DNA from: Tigriopus japonicus
Taxonomy: Eukaryota > Arthropoda > Copepoda > Harpacticoida > Harpacticidae
Length of the DNA stretch: 64,000 nucleotides
Assembly (NCBI GenBank): GCA_010645155.1
Contig: CM021314.1
Location: 9,384,822-9,448,821, forward strand
Direction: 5' to 3'
Positions 47,901 through 58,593 of the stretch are shown here, piece after piece; within the stretch, counting starts at the first letter, position 1, and the number at the start of each line of letters is the position of its first letter. Under the pieces are notes generated by a model. That model was given only the letters and a program-made list of their open reading frames with translations. It was not told the DNA's origin and searched no databases. The position numbers were made by a program, and so were the translations under genes.

Positions 47901-50090
47901 CCCTCCATGAGAAGTGACTCTCTCTTGTTCATCGTGATCAGAAAAATTGAAATCATAAATGTATGTGTGTGCATACACCTGGCTCGCAACTGCTTGATGC
48001 TAATATTTCCTGTCGCACCCTAGAATTATGCATCTCCTTGACTTGAAAGTATCAGAAGGCCAAAAAGCTGGATCTTATGAGACATGAGATATAAATCACG
48101 CAGTATTGGTAACATTAAAGGCCAACTCCTGCAAAAAAATGATCAAAACTGGGTGTGGAGTACTTGCAATTTGACAAAAATAATGGCATGCCTATTCTTC
48201 AAGTCAATGATTTGTCGCACAATTTACGAGAATACAGTCGGACCCAAATCAGCTATAACATTGGCTTGTTTTAGATCCCAAAATGCTCAACATTTCACCA
48301 ACCGATTTTGAGGATGATTGTTTGATGACTTACGTATGTCTCTATCCTTGTCAAATCTTTACTCATTTTGATAATAGGTTGGACACAAGTGTGATTCATC
48401 ACTTTTTATCTGAACCACTCGCACTTTGGCAAATATGGCTAAATGGATAAATAAAAAATTGTAACTTAGCCAAAAAGATAGTGATCGTCTGGAAAAAATC
48501 CTTACCATTCTTGGTTGTATTTGGTTTCAGAAGCCAAAAAATTAAACCAAAGTGTTTTTCTTAATTGCGGCAAACTATTGGGACGAAAGGGCTTTTGGTG
48601 TATGAACATTCATTGATGATCCATGAATCAAAGAACATTTTACTTTACAATCAGTTTGAAGTTTGAACTGTTAGATTGCATTAGCCAAGGATGGCTCAAG
48701 CCAGGATTGTTCTTTCAAAAAACACACTAGGTCCGATTAGTCAAGGATGGCTCAAGCCAGGATTACTTTCAAAATACACACTGGGTCCGATTAGTCAGGA
48801 GTATTTATACTATTATATAGGTTATCCCTGGATTAGTACAATGAAAATTAAACGGAACAATATATTTGTTGTAAAAACCTCACATTTTAGTACAATGATC
48901 GGAACCCAGTGTGTATTTTTGAAATTCGTCCTGAAGTACAGTGGTCCCTGGATTAGTACAATGGAAATTCAACGGAACAATATATTTGTTGCAAACACCT
49001 CACATTTTAGTACAGTGGTTCCTGCATTAGCTTGCTTTTACATGACATTTTCTCATTCTTAATGAGGCAACCATGATGTTTGACGTTTTGAGTTATCAAT
49101 AACTATCGGTTTATAACTAAAGCCAAATGACTTGATTGTGATTGAGTTATCAATATTTTGGAATTAAAATTGAGCAAAGGAATGAAACTTAAAGATTGAA
49201 TTCCAAATTTGAATATACAGGAGGTTTAAAAGCGTTTCAAAAATGACTAAAATGACAAAAAGGGTCATTGGCTGATCTTGCCAATTCCAGCCTCCAGATC
49301 CGGCTTTGGCAGGTTTGCCCGGCATGGAACACTTACTACCTGAACCAGATTTACCCAAGAAACTTCAATTTTCTGGTCCCATGCCACCATTGGCTGGGGA
49401 CGAAAAATCTTTGAACAAGAAATCTTCCAAGAAGAAGATCAAATCAACGGAGAGCTCTGGTCTCAGTCGAGCCTCCAATCGGCCTGCCCGTAAAAGAGCC
49501 AAGGTATGATTGTCCCATATGTTAAATCTTGAGCACGCAATGATTGATAAGTTTTGGAACTTGGTTTGATTTCAGCCGCAAAGATTTGAAGACCAGGTCT
49601 TGGATAGCGATGAAATGGAGGAGGTCTCTTCGGAAGAGGAATATCTTTCGTTGCCCAAACTCGAAATCAACGCGGATAGTGAGGAAGAGGAGGGTCTTTT
49701 TGATGAAAGTGTTTCCAACGTAGAAGGAGATGAACATGGAGAGGAGGATGAATGGGATGAGGATGAAATAACGGAACCGAAGAGACCTCGTCCAAAAGTA
49801 GGGCGAAAAAGAAAGCTCGATCATTTTGATGACATGTCGGTTGAAAAGGATTTGAGCGCAGATGAGATGAAACACGATGCAGGAGCGAAAGAACAAGAAT
49901 CACAAGCAATCAAGGTAATCTTTACTTTCATTTGTCCAGGTTATATACAGTATATTTGATGCATCAATAACTTCACAATCATAACTGTTTGATATTGTTA
50001 CAGCCTGCTTTGATGCCGTCTTTATGGGATTGGACATCAGTGTTTGAAAATGAAAAGTATGTAATTCATAAAGGTGTGCTTTTAAATTGA
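44980..50090 (+). CDS. THAP-domain protein with acidic C-terminal half
   Basis: Five exons, all joined in phase 0: 44980-45111, 45183-45383, 49291-49503, 49576-49914, 50004-50090 (about 323 residues). The start MPQNCAASDC is the classical THAP opening. The C2CH zinc residues are Cys5, Cys10, Cys52 and His55 (ICHVHF), followed by the AVPARF end motif. THAP domains bind DNA. A basic linker (KKSSKKKIKSTE, RPARKRAK) probably acts as a nuclear signal. The fourth exon is strongly acidic with Ser sites (SDEMEEVSSEEE), followed by KRPRPKVGRKRK. The intron of 3.9 kb at 45384-49290 is unusual here and is filled with repeats. The last exon ends ...KGVLLN; a possible donor GTATGT at 50058 could lead to another last exon. 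It is probably a transcription regulator; it may descend from a P-element-type transposase like other THAP proteins. Confidence 0.84.
46060..46860 (-). pseudogene. Decayed LINE-type reverse transcriptase
   Basis: Minus-strand conceptual translation gives a degraded RT fingerprint: SGIPQSSILGLLFFIIS, matching the non-LTR motif SGVPQGSVLGPLLF, then SYNDDPKF where an active enzyme has a YADD-type box. Earlier pieces (QISLLTKVSS and HFSTIIQLIDYLE) match upstream RT motifs. Stops and frame changes are frequent, so it is dead. It lies antisense inside the long THAP intron. Boundaries are approximate; no target duplication or poly-A tail was identified. Confidence 0.7.
46861..48679. other. THAP intron, no further gene
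   Basis: AT-rich sequence with no supported exon. Short frames resemble noise or further LINE debris. Confidence 0.45.
48680..49020. repeat. Nested direct and inverted repeats in the THAP intron
   Basis: Unit A, about 58 bp with core GGATGGCTCAAGCCAGGATT, occurs twice in tandem (about 48680-48738 and 48738-48797). Unit B, about 73 bp beginning CCCTGGATTAGTACAATG, occurs at 48826-48899 and 48946-49019. Between the B copies, 48901-48936 is the reverse complement of the end of the second A unit. The ends carrying CAGTGGTTCC or CAGTGGTCCC resemble pogo/Tigger-type termini, which suggests composite MITE ends. Confidence 0.65.
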
Positions 50091-50129
50091 TTAAATCTAT
50101 GTGCGATGGTTCTCCTTCTTCTATTCGGT

Positions 50130-53100
50130 CTATATTTTAGAATAAAATTCTTTGTATTTTTCAGGAATGACCAGGTGCTGGTACTTTCTATAGCGGTCCA
50201 GAATTTTTTTAGCTTCCGTTTTATCATCCAATTTCAGTGTCCAAACTTCTCGAAATGCCTTCCAACAGTAAATAGGCTCTAGAACAATTTGTTCCTTTAT
50301 TTTTGAAGCTGAAGCTAAATTTGCATCATTTGTAGCTAGAGGTGAAATTAAATCATTTGCAGCTGATGGTGAATTAGAATCATTTTTAGCTGATGGTGAA
50401 TTAGAATCATTTGTAGCTGATGGTGAATTTGCATCATTTGTAGCTAGAAGTGAAATTGAATCATTTGTAGCTGATGGTGAATTAGAATTATTTGTAGCTG
50501 ATGGTGAATTCGAATCATTTGTAGCTGATGGTGAATTTGAATCATTTGTAGCTGATGGTGAATTTGAATCATTTGTAGCTGATGGTGAATTTGAATCATT
50601 TGTAGCTGATGGTGAATTTGAATCATTTGTAGCTGATGGTGAATTTGAATCATTTGTCGGTGAATCTGAATTATTTAGTTGATTTGGAAAAAAGTTTTGA
50701 AGCTTCCTACGAACCATAAAGTTGATGAACAGTCTCTTTGATCTAAAAACCATAAGCACTGATAAGAAAATTACTATTATAATCAAGGGGGAAAATATCA
50801 TCCAATCCAAGCTTATGAACAACGTAATATTTGAGTTGAAAACAAAAAAGAAAGTGAAGTAGTTCAGCTGATTGCATAAAATGGAAATTGTGTCGGGCAT
50901 TATAAATCGTTTTTCTCCTATCACCATTTTGAAGGCTTCCTTCACGTAATTACTTGGAAAGGAATAATCGCTTCTAAGGACAAAGCATAAACTATCCATG
51001 AATATGACAAATGTCAAAACCAACCAAAATAATATGTCAACGACGACGATTGACCAACAGGGAAACCCATGCTTTGTAATTAGATTGGAAAGACTGATTG
51101 CTGTTAAAGTTAATGAACCCAAAAATGCTATAAGCAAAAGAATACAAATCAAGAGAAGGCGCCCTTCATTCCAATCAGGTGAATTTGAGTTGGCTCGGTC
51201 TACCATGCCAAAAAACAAGGTGAGGGTCAATGCCAAACAAATCAATCCAAATCCAATGACGACACTTTCAGATTGAAAAAAAGAAAAAGAGTATGAGAAG
51301 AAAAGTACCCACAAATAAACACATATTATTGTAGGTAAGATCGGGAATACCCCAAAACATATCGTTCTTGATTGGTTCTTTTGTACGCAGTCTTTCCCGA
51401 ATAACCTCCATATTAGGTCGGGATACTCGCTGAATACACAATATTTGGTCCATGGGCATGTCTTGCCGTGAGCAGTCTTCATTGATTGGTAAATTTTGTC
51501 AGATTGATCAGATTCCACACATTTTTGACACTCGTGGCATGGACAAAAGTACTCAGCAGACAACGGTTCAAAATCTTGGGCCAAAACTCTGTGGCACCAT
51601 TGACATTCTGCTTTCCAATTATTGGGTACTTTTTTGCGATCGAAGTCTTTCAAGACTGTTTTTTTGGTCAAATGTAAAATTTCCATCACCTTCTTTTTGC
51701 GCTCTTCTTTTGTTGATTTTGGACTATAGGCATGTTCCATGGATAACGAAGTTGGTGAAAGGGTAAATCCCAGACGGTCGAGAATTCTCTTCAATTCAAG
51801 CTCATGCAGATTTTCCTTTAAACGGAAGCTTTGCAAGATTCGTTCGTATTCCTCAAACTTTTTCTCTTTCTCCTCAGAACACAGGGCTTTTAACAATGCC
51901 TGTGTATTAAGGTTTTTGTCTCCAAGACGTAACCACTCCAGAATTTTGTTCATTTCACATTCTTGGGATTCAACATCGGTAATCGAAGATTGAAACAGTT
52001 CATCAAGTTCATGGGAAGTTCTGTCATGACTTAAGTATCCCAAAATTCGCTTTACTCTCAAATCTAGTACGTCGTCTGGGTTTGGAGACGAATTCTGTGA
52101 TTCATGTCTAGGTCTATCGTTGTTGGAGTCACTTTCTTCACAACTGATGGGGCTTAAACTAGCAATTTTTTTCCTCAATTTGACTTCCCGAGGACTTTCA
52201 TCAACACTAAGGCAATCAAGAATTCTCTCTATTTCGGGTTCATTTAGGTCATCTTTTGGACTGAGGAGCGGCACGATCTTCCTCAATTCGGATTTACGTA
52301 GTTTTATCCTGGGAGATGAAAACCCCAAGATTCTTTTCAATTCCATTTCTTGCAGTTTATTGTCGGGGCGCAAGTAATTGAGAATTCTCGCCGTTACATG
52401 ATCTTTAAGATCATCTTCCGGATCAAGACAATCAAGAATTCTCTTTAATTCGGGCTCCTGTAGTGCACCTATGTGCCAAAGGCGCCTTTCGTCTTCTTGG
52501 ATTATTTGCCTTTCAATTAAATACGAACACCATTTTTCGTGTTTGAACGAATTAATTAGTTCAAAAAAGGGTCTTCTGTCAGTCAGTGCCTTTTTGTCAC
52601 GTATTTTTTCTTGCTTTTTCAAGTTGCAATTTTCAGATTTTTGACCACAACTGAAGCATTTGATTTCCATTGAATCTTTATCCAGCCATCGATTCGAAAA
52701 AAAAAGTCCTTGTTCCGCAAAGAGGTATGGAGCGGGCCAATCTAGAGGAAAAGTCTTCTTTCTATCCTGTGTGGTTAAATAGTTGGCATATTTATGGAGC
52801 CCAAGCTTTCCACCTTTGGTTTTCACATACAATCGGAAGAATGCACGATAGGACTTATAAATTATTGTTGACACGACAAAGTACCAAAACAAAATGCCGA
52901 CTGGAGTGTCACTGCACTCAAAATTGAAAGGATTGACAAACAAAGCCAAAGCAATCTCTTTTCTTTTATCTGTTTCGAGAACAAATTCTCTGAGAGGCAC
53001 TGCCAAAGCACACAATGTCAGGTTATGTACCAGGTACCCCAATCTGGAAAAAATATGAATGCATCTTTGTATTTTATGGCAGCTACATATTTTAGAAGTG

Positions 53101-53984
53101 ACTGTTCCTAATGCTTAAAAAAAATTGCAAAAAATCGTTGAACAAAAGTAACGCACTTACTCCTTCACTTTTAAATAAAAATACTGTGATAAGCATGAGC
53201 ATCATTGAGCTTTTCCCTAAAATTGATCTGGTTTATACAAAACTTTGCGCGTATACTTCACTAGAATCATTTATCTTTGTAATTTGAACTCAAATGAAGG
53301 ACTGATATTTTTTCCTGAAAATTGAAAAATATTTATGTTTGGAGAGGATCTAAGAGTACTTACAGGAATCGAGGGGCTTTGGCCATCGTTATTTCCACAT
53401 TATCGGTATCATTCTTGCTCTTCGTTTGAGAGTCATTGCTTGGCTCTCGGTTGGGTCTAAAGATAGCATAAACTGATTGGTGTAAATCCAATCCCAATAA
53501 AACCACCATTATAAGTAGAGATGGAAGAAAAACCCTCAATTCGTATTTCTCGTCTTGAGAACAGATCACTCCCATCGACAATGTGAATAATCCAACGATG
53601 TAAGAATACTTGATGAATATCTTTAAGAAGCATAGCACTTCAGAAAGAAAGTCGAGCTCTTTTAAACCAAATCTCTTCTTCAAGGCAAATATTTCAAACT
53701 TAGATCCAACCCAAATCAAGGATGCGTATGAGGATAAAATCTGTAATATTTGAAGAACCGTCAAATTTTCAGGTTCTGCATCCCAAACTTGGTGATAGAC
53801 AATGCCCAGCTGAAGCAGCAATTGGGGAAAAGCTTCAAAGGTTGCTTCGAAATAGAAGTAATTCATCCGTTTTTCTTCGGCATCATCTTGCTAAATTAAG
53901 GAGAGAAAAAAGATTTGCATCGGGTAACATTGTGCTTACATTTATTGGTAGAATAAACACTTTTCTTAGAAATGACAGCAACAT
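50130..53984 (-). CDS. XK-related membrane protein with BIR-like modules and repeats
   Basis: Three minus-strand exons, 53984-53940, 53890-53364 and 53043-50130, with phases 0 and 2, give 1161 residues. The first part has the XK-related signature: FEATFEAFPQLLLQLGIVYH, then a helix around SSYASLIW; XK-related proteins include phospholipid scramblases. After about six membrane helices comes a Cys/His module with a BIR-like opening (FPLDWPAPYLFAEQGLFFS; C320, C323, H359, C363). Next are 18-residue repeats of the type RILDCLSPxDxLxEPELK (about 387-491 and again to about 615). A second Cys/His module follows (C671, C674...H716, C720; AHGKTCPW), then four or five membrane helices (about 753-960), a tail of 9-residue repeats, and a charged end. 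The usual XK N-terminal helices are not seen, so upstream exons may be missing or lost; the gypsy element begins only 165 bp beyond. Confidence 0.72.
50330..50670 (-). repeat. 27-bp coding minisatellite (SNSPSATND repeats)
   Basis: About twelve copies of a 27-bp unit encode SNSPSATND with small variants (SISLLATND, SNSPSAKND, LISPLATND). The central copies are almost identical at the DNA level and the edge copies diverge, as expected for recent expansion from the middle. The repeat forms a hydrophilic tail after the last membrane helix of the XK-related protein. Confidence 0.9.
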
Positions 53985-54148
53985 ATTACAAGCAGAAAAA
54001 AGTTAAAAAATCACAAAATGCCAATTTGACGGCATAAAGTGAAAGTCTGAAATGTACAGGGTTGGCAACTTAAGATGGGGCAGGGAAAATTGTAAGTTTT
54101 GGACCATCATGATATCAGAATCAAATTATATCTAAAAGTCATAGTTAC

Positions 54149-54282
54149 TGGAAAGGTATCCCTTAAGATATTGTAATTCGAAAGCAATGACAAGTACACG
54201 TATGAATGGATAAAAATGGGAAGAACAACTGATGCAAGAAAGATTGAGTGATCGAGAAATATTTTGTTGACGTTCCTTAACA
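54149..54282 (-). repeat. 3' LTR of the gypsy element
   Basis: 134 bp, TG...CA ends. It differs from the other LTR by one substitution near the end and lacks a 10-bp tandem duplication, so the insertion is young. Confidence 0.93.
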
Positions 54283-54291
54283 CCTCCTCGC
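54283..54291 (-). promoter_or_regulatory. Purine tract (PPT) for plus-strand priming
   Basis: The minus strand reads GCGAGGAGG directly before the TG of the 3' LTR. It is short and imperfect compared with typical gypsy PPTs. Confidence 0.5.
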
Positions 54292-54309
54292 AGATCACGG
54301 CAATCTGAA

Positions 54310-55269
54310 TTAATTTTGAATCGGTTTAATGAAACGGCGGTTGCGAAGCATTTGGGTACCACCAACATCGAGGATGTAGCTCCTTACAGATGGTCTCATA
54401 TCCAGAATGGTTCCTTTGAGATCCCATCTCTTTGTTTGGGGATCTTGAATCCGGACACTTGTTCCTATTGGAAGTTGAACGAGGGAATGAGCGTGGAGAT
54501 CGTGATACTCCTTGGAATTGATCTCATCTTCGGCTTTGGTTTGAAGTGCTCTCTCAATGTCCTCATCTTGGATTCGGCCATATGCATGAAATGATGCAGG
54601 TGCAAAGGATCGTTGGCGTCGTCCAAAAAGCCATTGAGCCGGACTCAACCCATCATCAAGTGGACAGTTTCTCCATTCTAGAAGAGCTCTTTGGAAAGCT
54701 TGCCAATCACAATTGACTTTTGAAAGCATGGACTTGGAGATCTTGACGAAGGCTTCGATCAACCCGTTTCCCCGACTATGATATGGTGAAACGAGTTCAT
54801 GTTGTACTCCCATGTTGGTACAAAACGCCTTAAATTCAGATCGGAATTGGGGACCTCCATCGGACGTGATCGAGCATGGGATTCCATAATCCATAAACCA
54901 CCTTTGAATGATCTTGATGATGGCCGCAGTGTTCGTCTTATGCAAGGGTGACACACGCAACCAGCTTGAATACTTGTCAACCATGACCAAATAATGCCTA
55001 TTCTTGAGCTCAAATAGATCGACAGAAACAGATTCGAAGGGTCTTGAAGCCGTTGACGATTGTATGGGTTCATAGGGTTGGCTGGATCTCATCTCTTGGC
55101 ACTTTGAACATGCTTGTATCATTTGATTTATATCATTATTGATACCTGGCCAGAAATATAAGGATTTTGCCAATAAGCGTGTTTTTCTCAAACCTTGATG
55201 AGCGAGGTGGAGATCTTCTAGAATTTTCTTGCGTCCAGCTTCAGGCACAATAAGACAGACGTTTATCAT
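54310..55269 (-). pseudogene. Integrase domain of the gypsy element (open frame, isolated)
   Basis: A 319-codon frame with the H2C2 zinc segment (HQGLRKTRLLAK ... CSKC) and the DDE core: Asp in SVDLFEL, Asp in TSDGGPQF, Glu in GNGLIEAF. The C-terminal tail ends in KPIQN. The frame itself is intact, but it begins in a different frame from the RNase H-containing segment (overlap at 55241-55269), so the polyprotein is broken by a frameshift. Confidence 0.88.
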
Positions 55270-55691
55270 GGACTAACAGCAATCCAGTGATTGGATCGAG
55301 TGAAATATTGTTCCATTGTTTTGAAAACACTTTTGCAGGATGAGACATCGGCAGAGACTTCAACGAAATCTTTTCAATCCAACAAGACTTGACAGCCTGA
55401 TAGCTCTGATCTCGGTTGGCCATAGAAATCATGCTCTTAAGTTGGGGATCGATATGAGGGTCTACTTTGGCGACACTTATCGAGCCACGATTTTCAATCA
55501 CTTCATCTCCTTCCTCGGCGGCGAATATTGGTGATCGCGAGAGAGCATCAGCAATATGATGATTCTTGCCTTGGACCCATTTGACATCAAAAGTATATCC
55601 AGAGAGCTTATTCTTGAGATTTTGAAGTCTTTTGTTGTCCATTGCAGAGATATTTGTGTTATTGAAGACGCCGATAAGTGGACGATGATCT
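55241..55691 (-). pseudogene. RNase H C-terminus and connector of the gypsy element
   Basis: Contains the RNase H end region (VKWVQGKNHHIADALSRSP) that precedes integrase in Ty3/gypsy polyproteins. Its upstream half lies beyond the MITE at 56459-56690. The break is exactly the 8-bp duplicated target, so the pieces were contiguous before the insertion. Confidence 0.85.
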
Positions 55692-55699
55692 GTAATTAC

Positions 55700-56450
55700 T
55701 AGGGACGGGCAGAAAGTGCAAATAATCTTACCCTTTTAGTTACCAAAAGTTGCAAAAAAATGTGCCCAAAAGTGCAAAACAAAGTGCAGAAAAATGTTGA
55801 AAGTGCAAATAAATGTCAAAAAAGAGCAAATAAATGTCGAAAAAAGAGCAAAAAAATGTCAAAAAGAGCAAACAAGTGTCAAAAAAGAGCAAATAAATGT
55901 CAAAAAAGAGCAAATAACTTGCATTTGGACTTTGGGTGGATTTGGGTTACTGCTACATTTATATATCCTTAGCATGATGATTTTAAGTTTATAACGGCAT
56001 TTTTTAGAAATAACAATCTTTGTAGGCAGCAAACCTAATTCTGCAATCTATATTGTTTGTGGATCCTTCCATAACCATAACATGAGTTTCTTTAGGTTTG
56101 CTATTTGTTGGTTGCATGCAATGGGATTCTTTTGTCTAATCTTTAACTGAGTAAACAGGATGTCATAGTTAAAGCTAAGATGGTGAAAAAAGTGTGAGGT
56201 TTGCGTCTGAAATGCACTTATTTCTTCAAGGGGCTAAGAATGGTTGATTGCAAATGCAAGCTTTTTCGACTAGTTCAAAATTTGATCTTGAAACTAAAAA
56301 TTCTTTCAAAAGCCACTACATTTTCTTAACATTTTGTCAATTTTGGCCAAAAACGTAAATAAAAAGTGCAAATAAAGGTGAAAAGTGCAAAAGTGCAGAA
56401 AAATGCGTTTATGTTACCAAAATTATTTTTACACTATTTGCCCGTCCCTA
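55700..56450. mobile_element. hAT-type MITE, copy 1, nested in the gypsy RNase H
   Basis: 751 bp with ends TAGGGACGGGCA and TGCCCGTCCCTA. The flanking 8-bp duplication GTAATTAC is at 55692-55699 and 56451-56458. The uninterrupted gypsy frame needs GTAATTAC only once (codons for V-I-T), which proves it is a true target duplication. The interior holds a 22-bp minisatellite of the type ATGTCAAAAAAGAGCAAATA (55797-55920) and no transposase. Confidence 0.93.
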
Positions 56451-56458
56451 GTAATTAC

Positions 56459-56690
56459 GGTGAATCGGGTCCCGAGCAAGTAAAGACGACATTTTTCACA
56501 GGCTTTCTGTACAGCCAGCATCTCCAATTCAGTGACAGAATAATTCTTCTGCGCACTCGTGAGAAACATCGATCCACATTGAACCAATTTGGAAGTTCCA
56601 TCTTCATAAAGTTGTCGCCAAAGATGGGCGTATTGTCTTTTATCTCCGCATTGAGCAAGTGTTGAAGACTGAGTTGCATACAATTCGTCA
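56459..56690 (-). pseudogene. N-terminal part of the gypsy RNase H
   Basis: Contains SAQKNYSVTELEMLAVQKAC and then LGTRFTVIT up to the MITE target site, the standard start of the gypsy RNase H. Upstream, the sequence changes abruptly to gag-type sequence in another frame, marking the internal deletion. Confidence 0.85.
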
Positions 56691-57215
56691 AATACCCTTG
56701 TTGTTCCAAAAGATCATACTCGGACATGATATTGGACGAAAAATAAATTTTGAAGGCCTTCTTCCACATTCTAAATTCACCGAGAGTAGAATCCACGGTA
56801 AGTTCGCTTGGTTTGAGGGTGTTGTTTATTTTGGAAGGTTTGGTCTTATGCAACGATTTTGATGAACTCAATGCAACCAATCGATTACACTTCCTCTCAC
56901 ACTTCTCAAATTGAATCAAAGCAGCCATTACACGTTTGCACTTGGCATCATTGCTCATACCGGCCTCTTCAATTTCCATCTCTTCGCAAAATGCGGCAAG
57001 ATTTTCGCGCAACGAATTTACATATCGGACATCCAATTTGGCTATATCAGCCATTATAGCCTTGACAATCACTCCATCCTGTGATGGAGTGATCCGTGTC
57101 ACTCCATCCTGTGAGATCCTTCACATCCTGTGAAGAGTCTTGGATGTCTTTTTCGAGAGCTCGAAGATTTCGTTCGAATTCTTGGATTAGGATATCGAAT
57201 AGTTTGGCAGGCATG
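56640..57215 (-). pseudogene. gag remnant of the gypsy element
   Basis: A start codon at 57215 (MPAKLFDILIQEF) opens a gag-like frame. It is then shifted at 57065-57130, where a 15-bp unit (CACTCCATCCTGTGA) is repeated. The following frame runs to about 56690 with a gag-like helical stretch (LGEFRMWKKAFKIYFSS) and then meets RNase H. Capsid end, nucleocapsid, protease and RT are gone. Confidence 0.75.
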
Positions 57216-57230
57216 ATTTCTAGTGCGCCA
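57213..57230 (-). promoter_or_regulatory. Primer-binding site
   Basis: The minus strand reads TGGCGCACTAGAAATC immediately after the 5' LTR. TGG pairs with the CCA end of a tRNA. The tRNA was not identified. Confidence 0.6.
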
Positions 57231-57374
57231 TGGAAAGGTATCCCTTAAGATATTTTAAGATATTGTAATTCGAAAGCAATGACAAGTACACGTATGAATG
57301 GATAAAAATGGGAAGAACAACTGATGCAAGAAAGATTGAGTGATCGAGAAATATTTTGTTGCCGTTCCTTAACA
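57231..57374 (-). repeat. 5' LTR of the gypsy element
   Basis: 144 bp. It contains a tandem duplication (TTTTAAGATA) that the 3' LTR lacks. Confidence 0.93.
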
Positions 57375-57379
57375 GTTAC

Positions 57380-58585
57380 AAATAGTGCTCATTATTCTAT
57401 CATCTAACACTTTTTTCATACACAATATCTTCAAAGGGCCTCTTTTTTGACATGATCTTGAATTCAATTAGCAATAAAAGTAGGGATTCGCCGTCAACAT
57501 GTGTCTCATGAAGTTCGTGTCATGGAGTCAGTAAACTGGATAACTAGCAGTCATATTTTTGTTATTTATAATTTTAACAGTTATCCCCGATTTTGGTTTG
57601 ATAGATTAATATTTATATACAGAAAGGAACTTCATCTCAAACTTGATCTTCTTTCAGAGTTCCATCATTTGGACGGTGTTAGAGGTGATAGAAGGTACAA
57701 GCTTGATTTCAGAAGATTCAAAAACTCAATAATCATGTAATTGGATTCAAATGTTACACAAATTATTACTAAAAGTGATCCTTAATGTCGGATGACATTT
57801 CTTTGCCTGTTTTTCAGTCCAAGGTCACTTTTAGGATTAATTCTCTTCTTCTCCAAAACTCAATCCCAGGAACCTTGCAATTGAACCTTCAACTGAACAC
57901 ACTTAAGGGATGAATGTTGAAGGTACTGATAACAGAAAAGCGGCCTTTCTGCTTTGATGACTGAGGAACATGTTGACGGAGAATCTTTACTTTTATTGCT
58001 AATTCATTCAAGGCCCTGTCAAAAAAGGGTCCACTTAGAGATATTGTTTTAAACCAAAAGTTCTGGATGATAGTAAAATGAGAACTATTTGTAACAATGA
58101 CTTTTTAATTCAGAGCTCTGATGGTCAGAAATTTACAATTTTTTCTGCCCCGTTTTCAGTGCCGAATCTTGTATATTTAAGAGAAGAAAAGCAAAGGAGA
58201 CTTTTCTTCCTTTTAGGATTTTCAAAGTTTGGGAGCAAATAACGAGTGTGTCTGTTACGTGAGACCAAAAATATTGCTCTATCTTCTAATATTTAATCAT
58301 ATTTTTTGGGATTTGATAAGCGGAAAATCTAAGACAAGCAAAAGAAGGAAGAAGCAAAGCAAGAAACCGTTCTTCACTTCAAAGGCTAAGCTATGAATTT
58401 TTTTTGATTAGCGGTAGGAATTTTGAATTATTTGGACATTTTGCAATTCCATTCCAACAAATTAAATGAGTTTAGTGGTCATTTAAAAATCAAAGTAGCT
58501 GATTTGAAATACTATTGGAAACCCTGTGATTTTATGCTAGTGATTATTCCCCTGTTAATAGGAAAAAGCTACAATTCATTCTTTG
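57380..58585. other. Intergenic, AT-rich, no gene seen
   Basis: Open frames are short and without known domains. It is bounded by the gypsy element and the second MITE. Confidence 0.5.
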
Positions 58586-58593
58586 GTAATTAC

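Larger units (their letters stand above)
54149..57374 (-). mobile_element. Internally deleted Ty3/gypsy retrotransposon
   Basis: Flanking LTRs (54149-54282 and 57231-57374) read TG...CA in both orientations. A 5-bp target duplication GTTAC lies at 54144-54148 and 57375-57379. The element is transcribed on the minus strand: 5' LTR right, then primer-binding site, gag remnant, C-terminal RNase H, integrase, purine tract, 3' LTR. Protease and the reverse transcriptase core are missing: gag sequence runs straight into RNase H near 56640-56690. A 751-bp MITE is inserted in RNase H. It cannot move by itself. Confidence 0.93.

Noticed and set aside
50444..50653. Alternative-frame protein over the SNSPSATND repeat
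   Set aside because: A shadow of the minisatellite in another frame of the same strand.
55760..55972. Lys/Cys-rich repeat ORF inside MITE copy 1
   Set aside because: Translation of a 22-bp noncoding minisatellite within a non-autonomous element.
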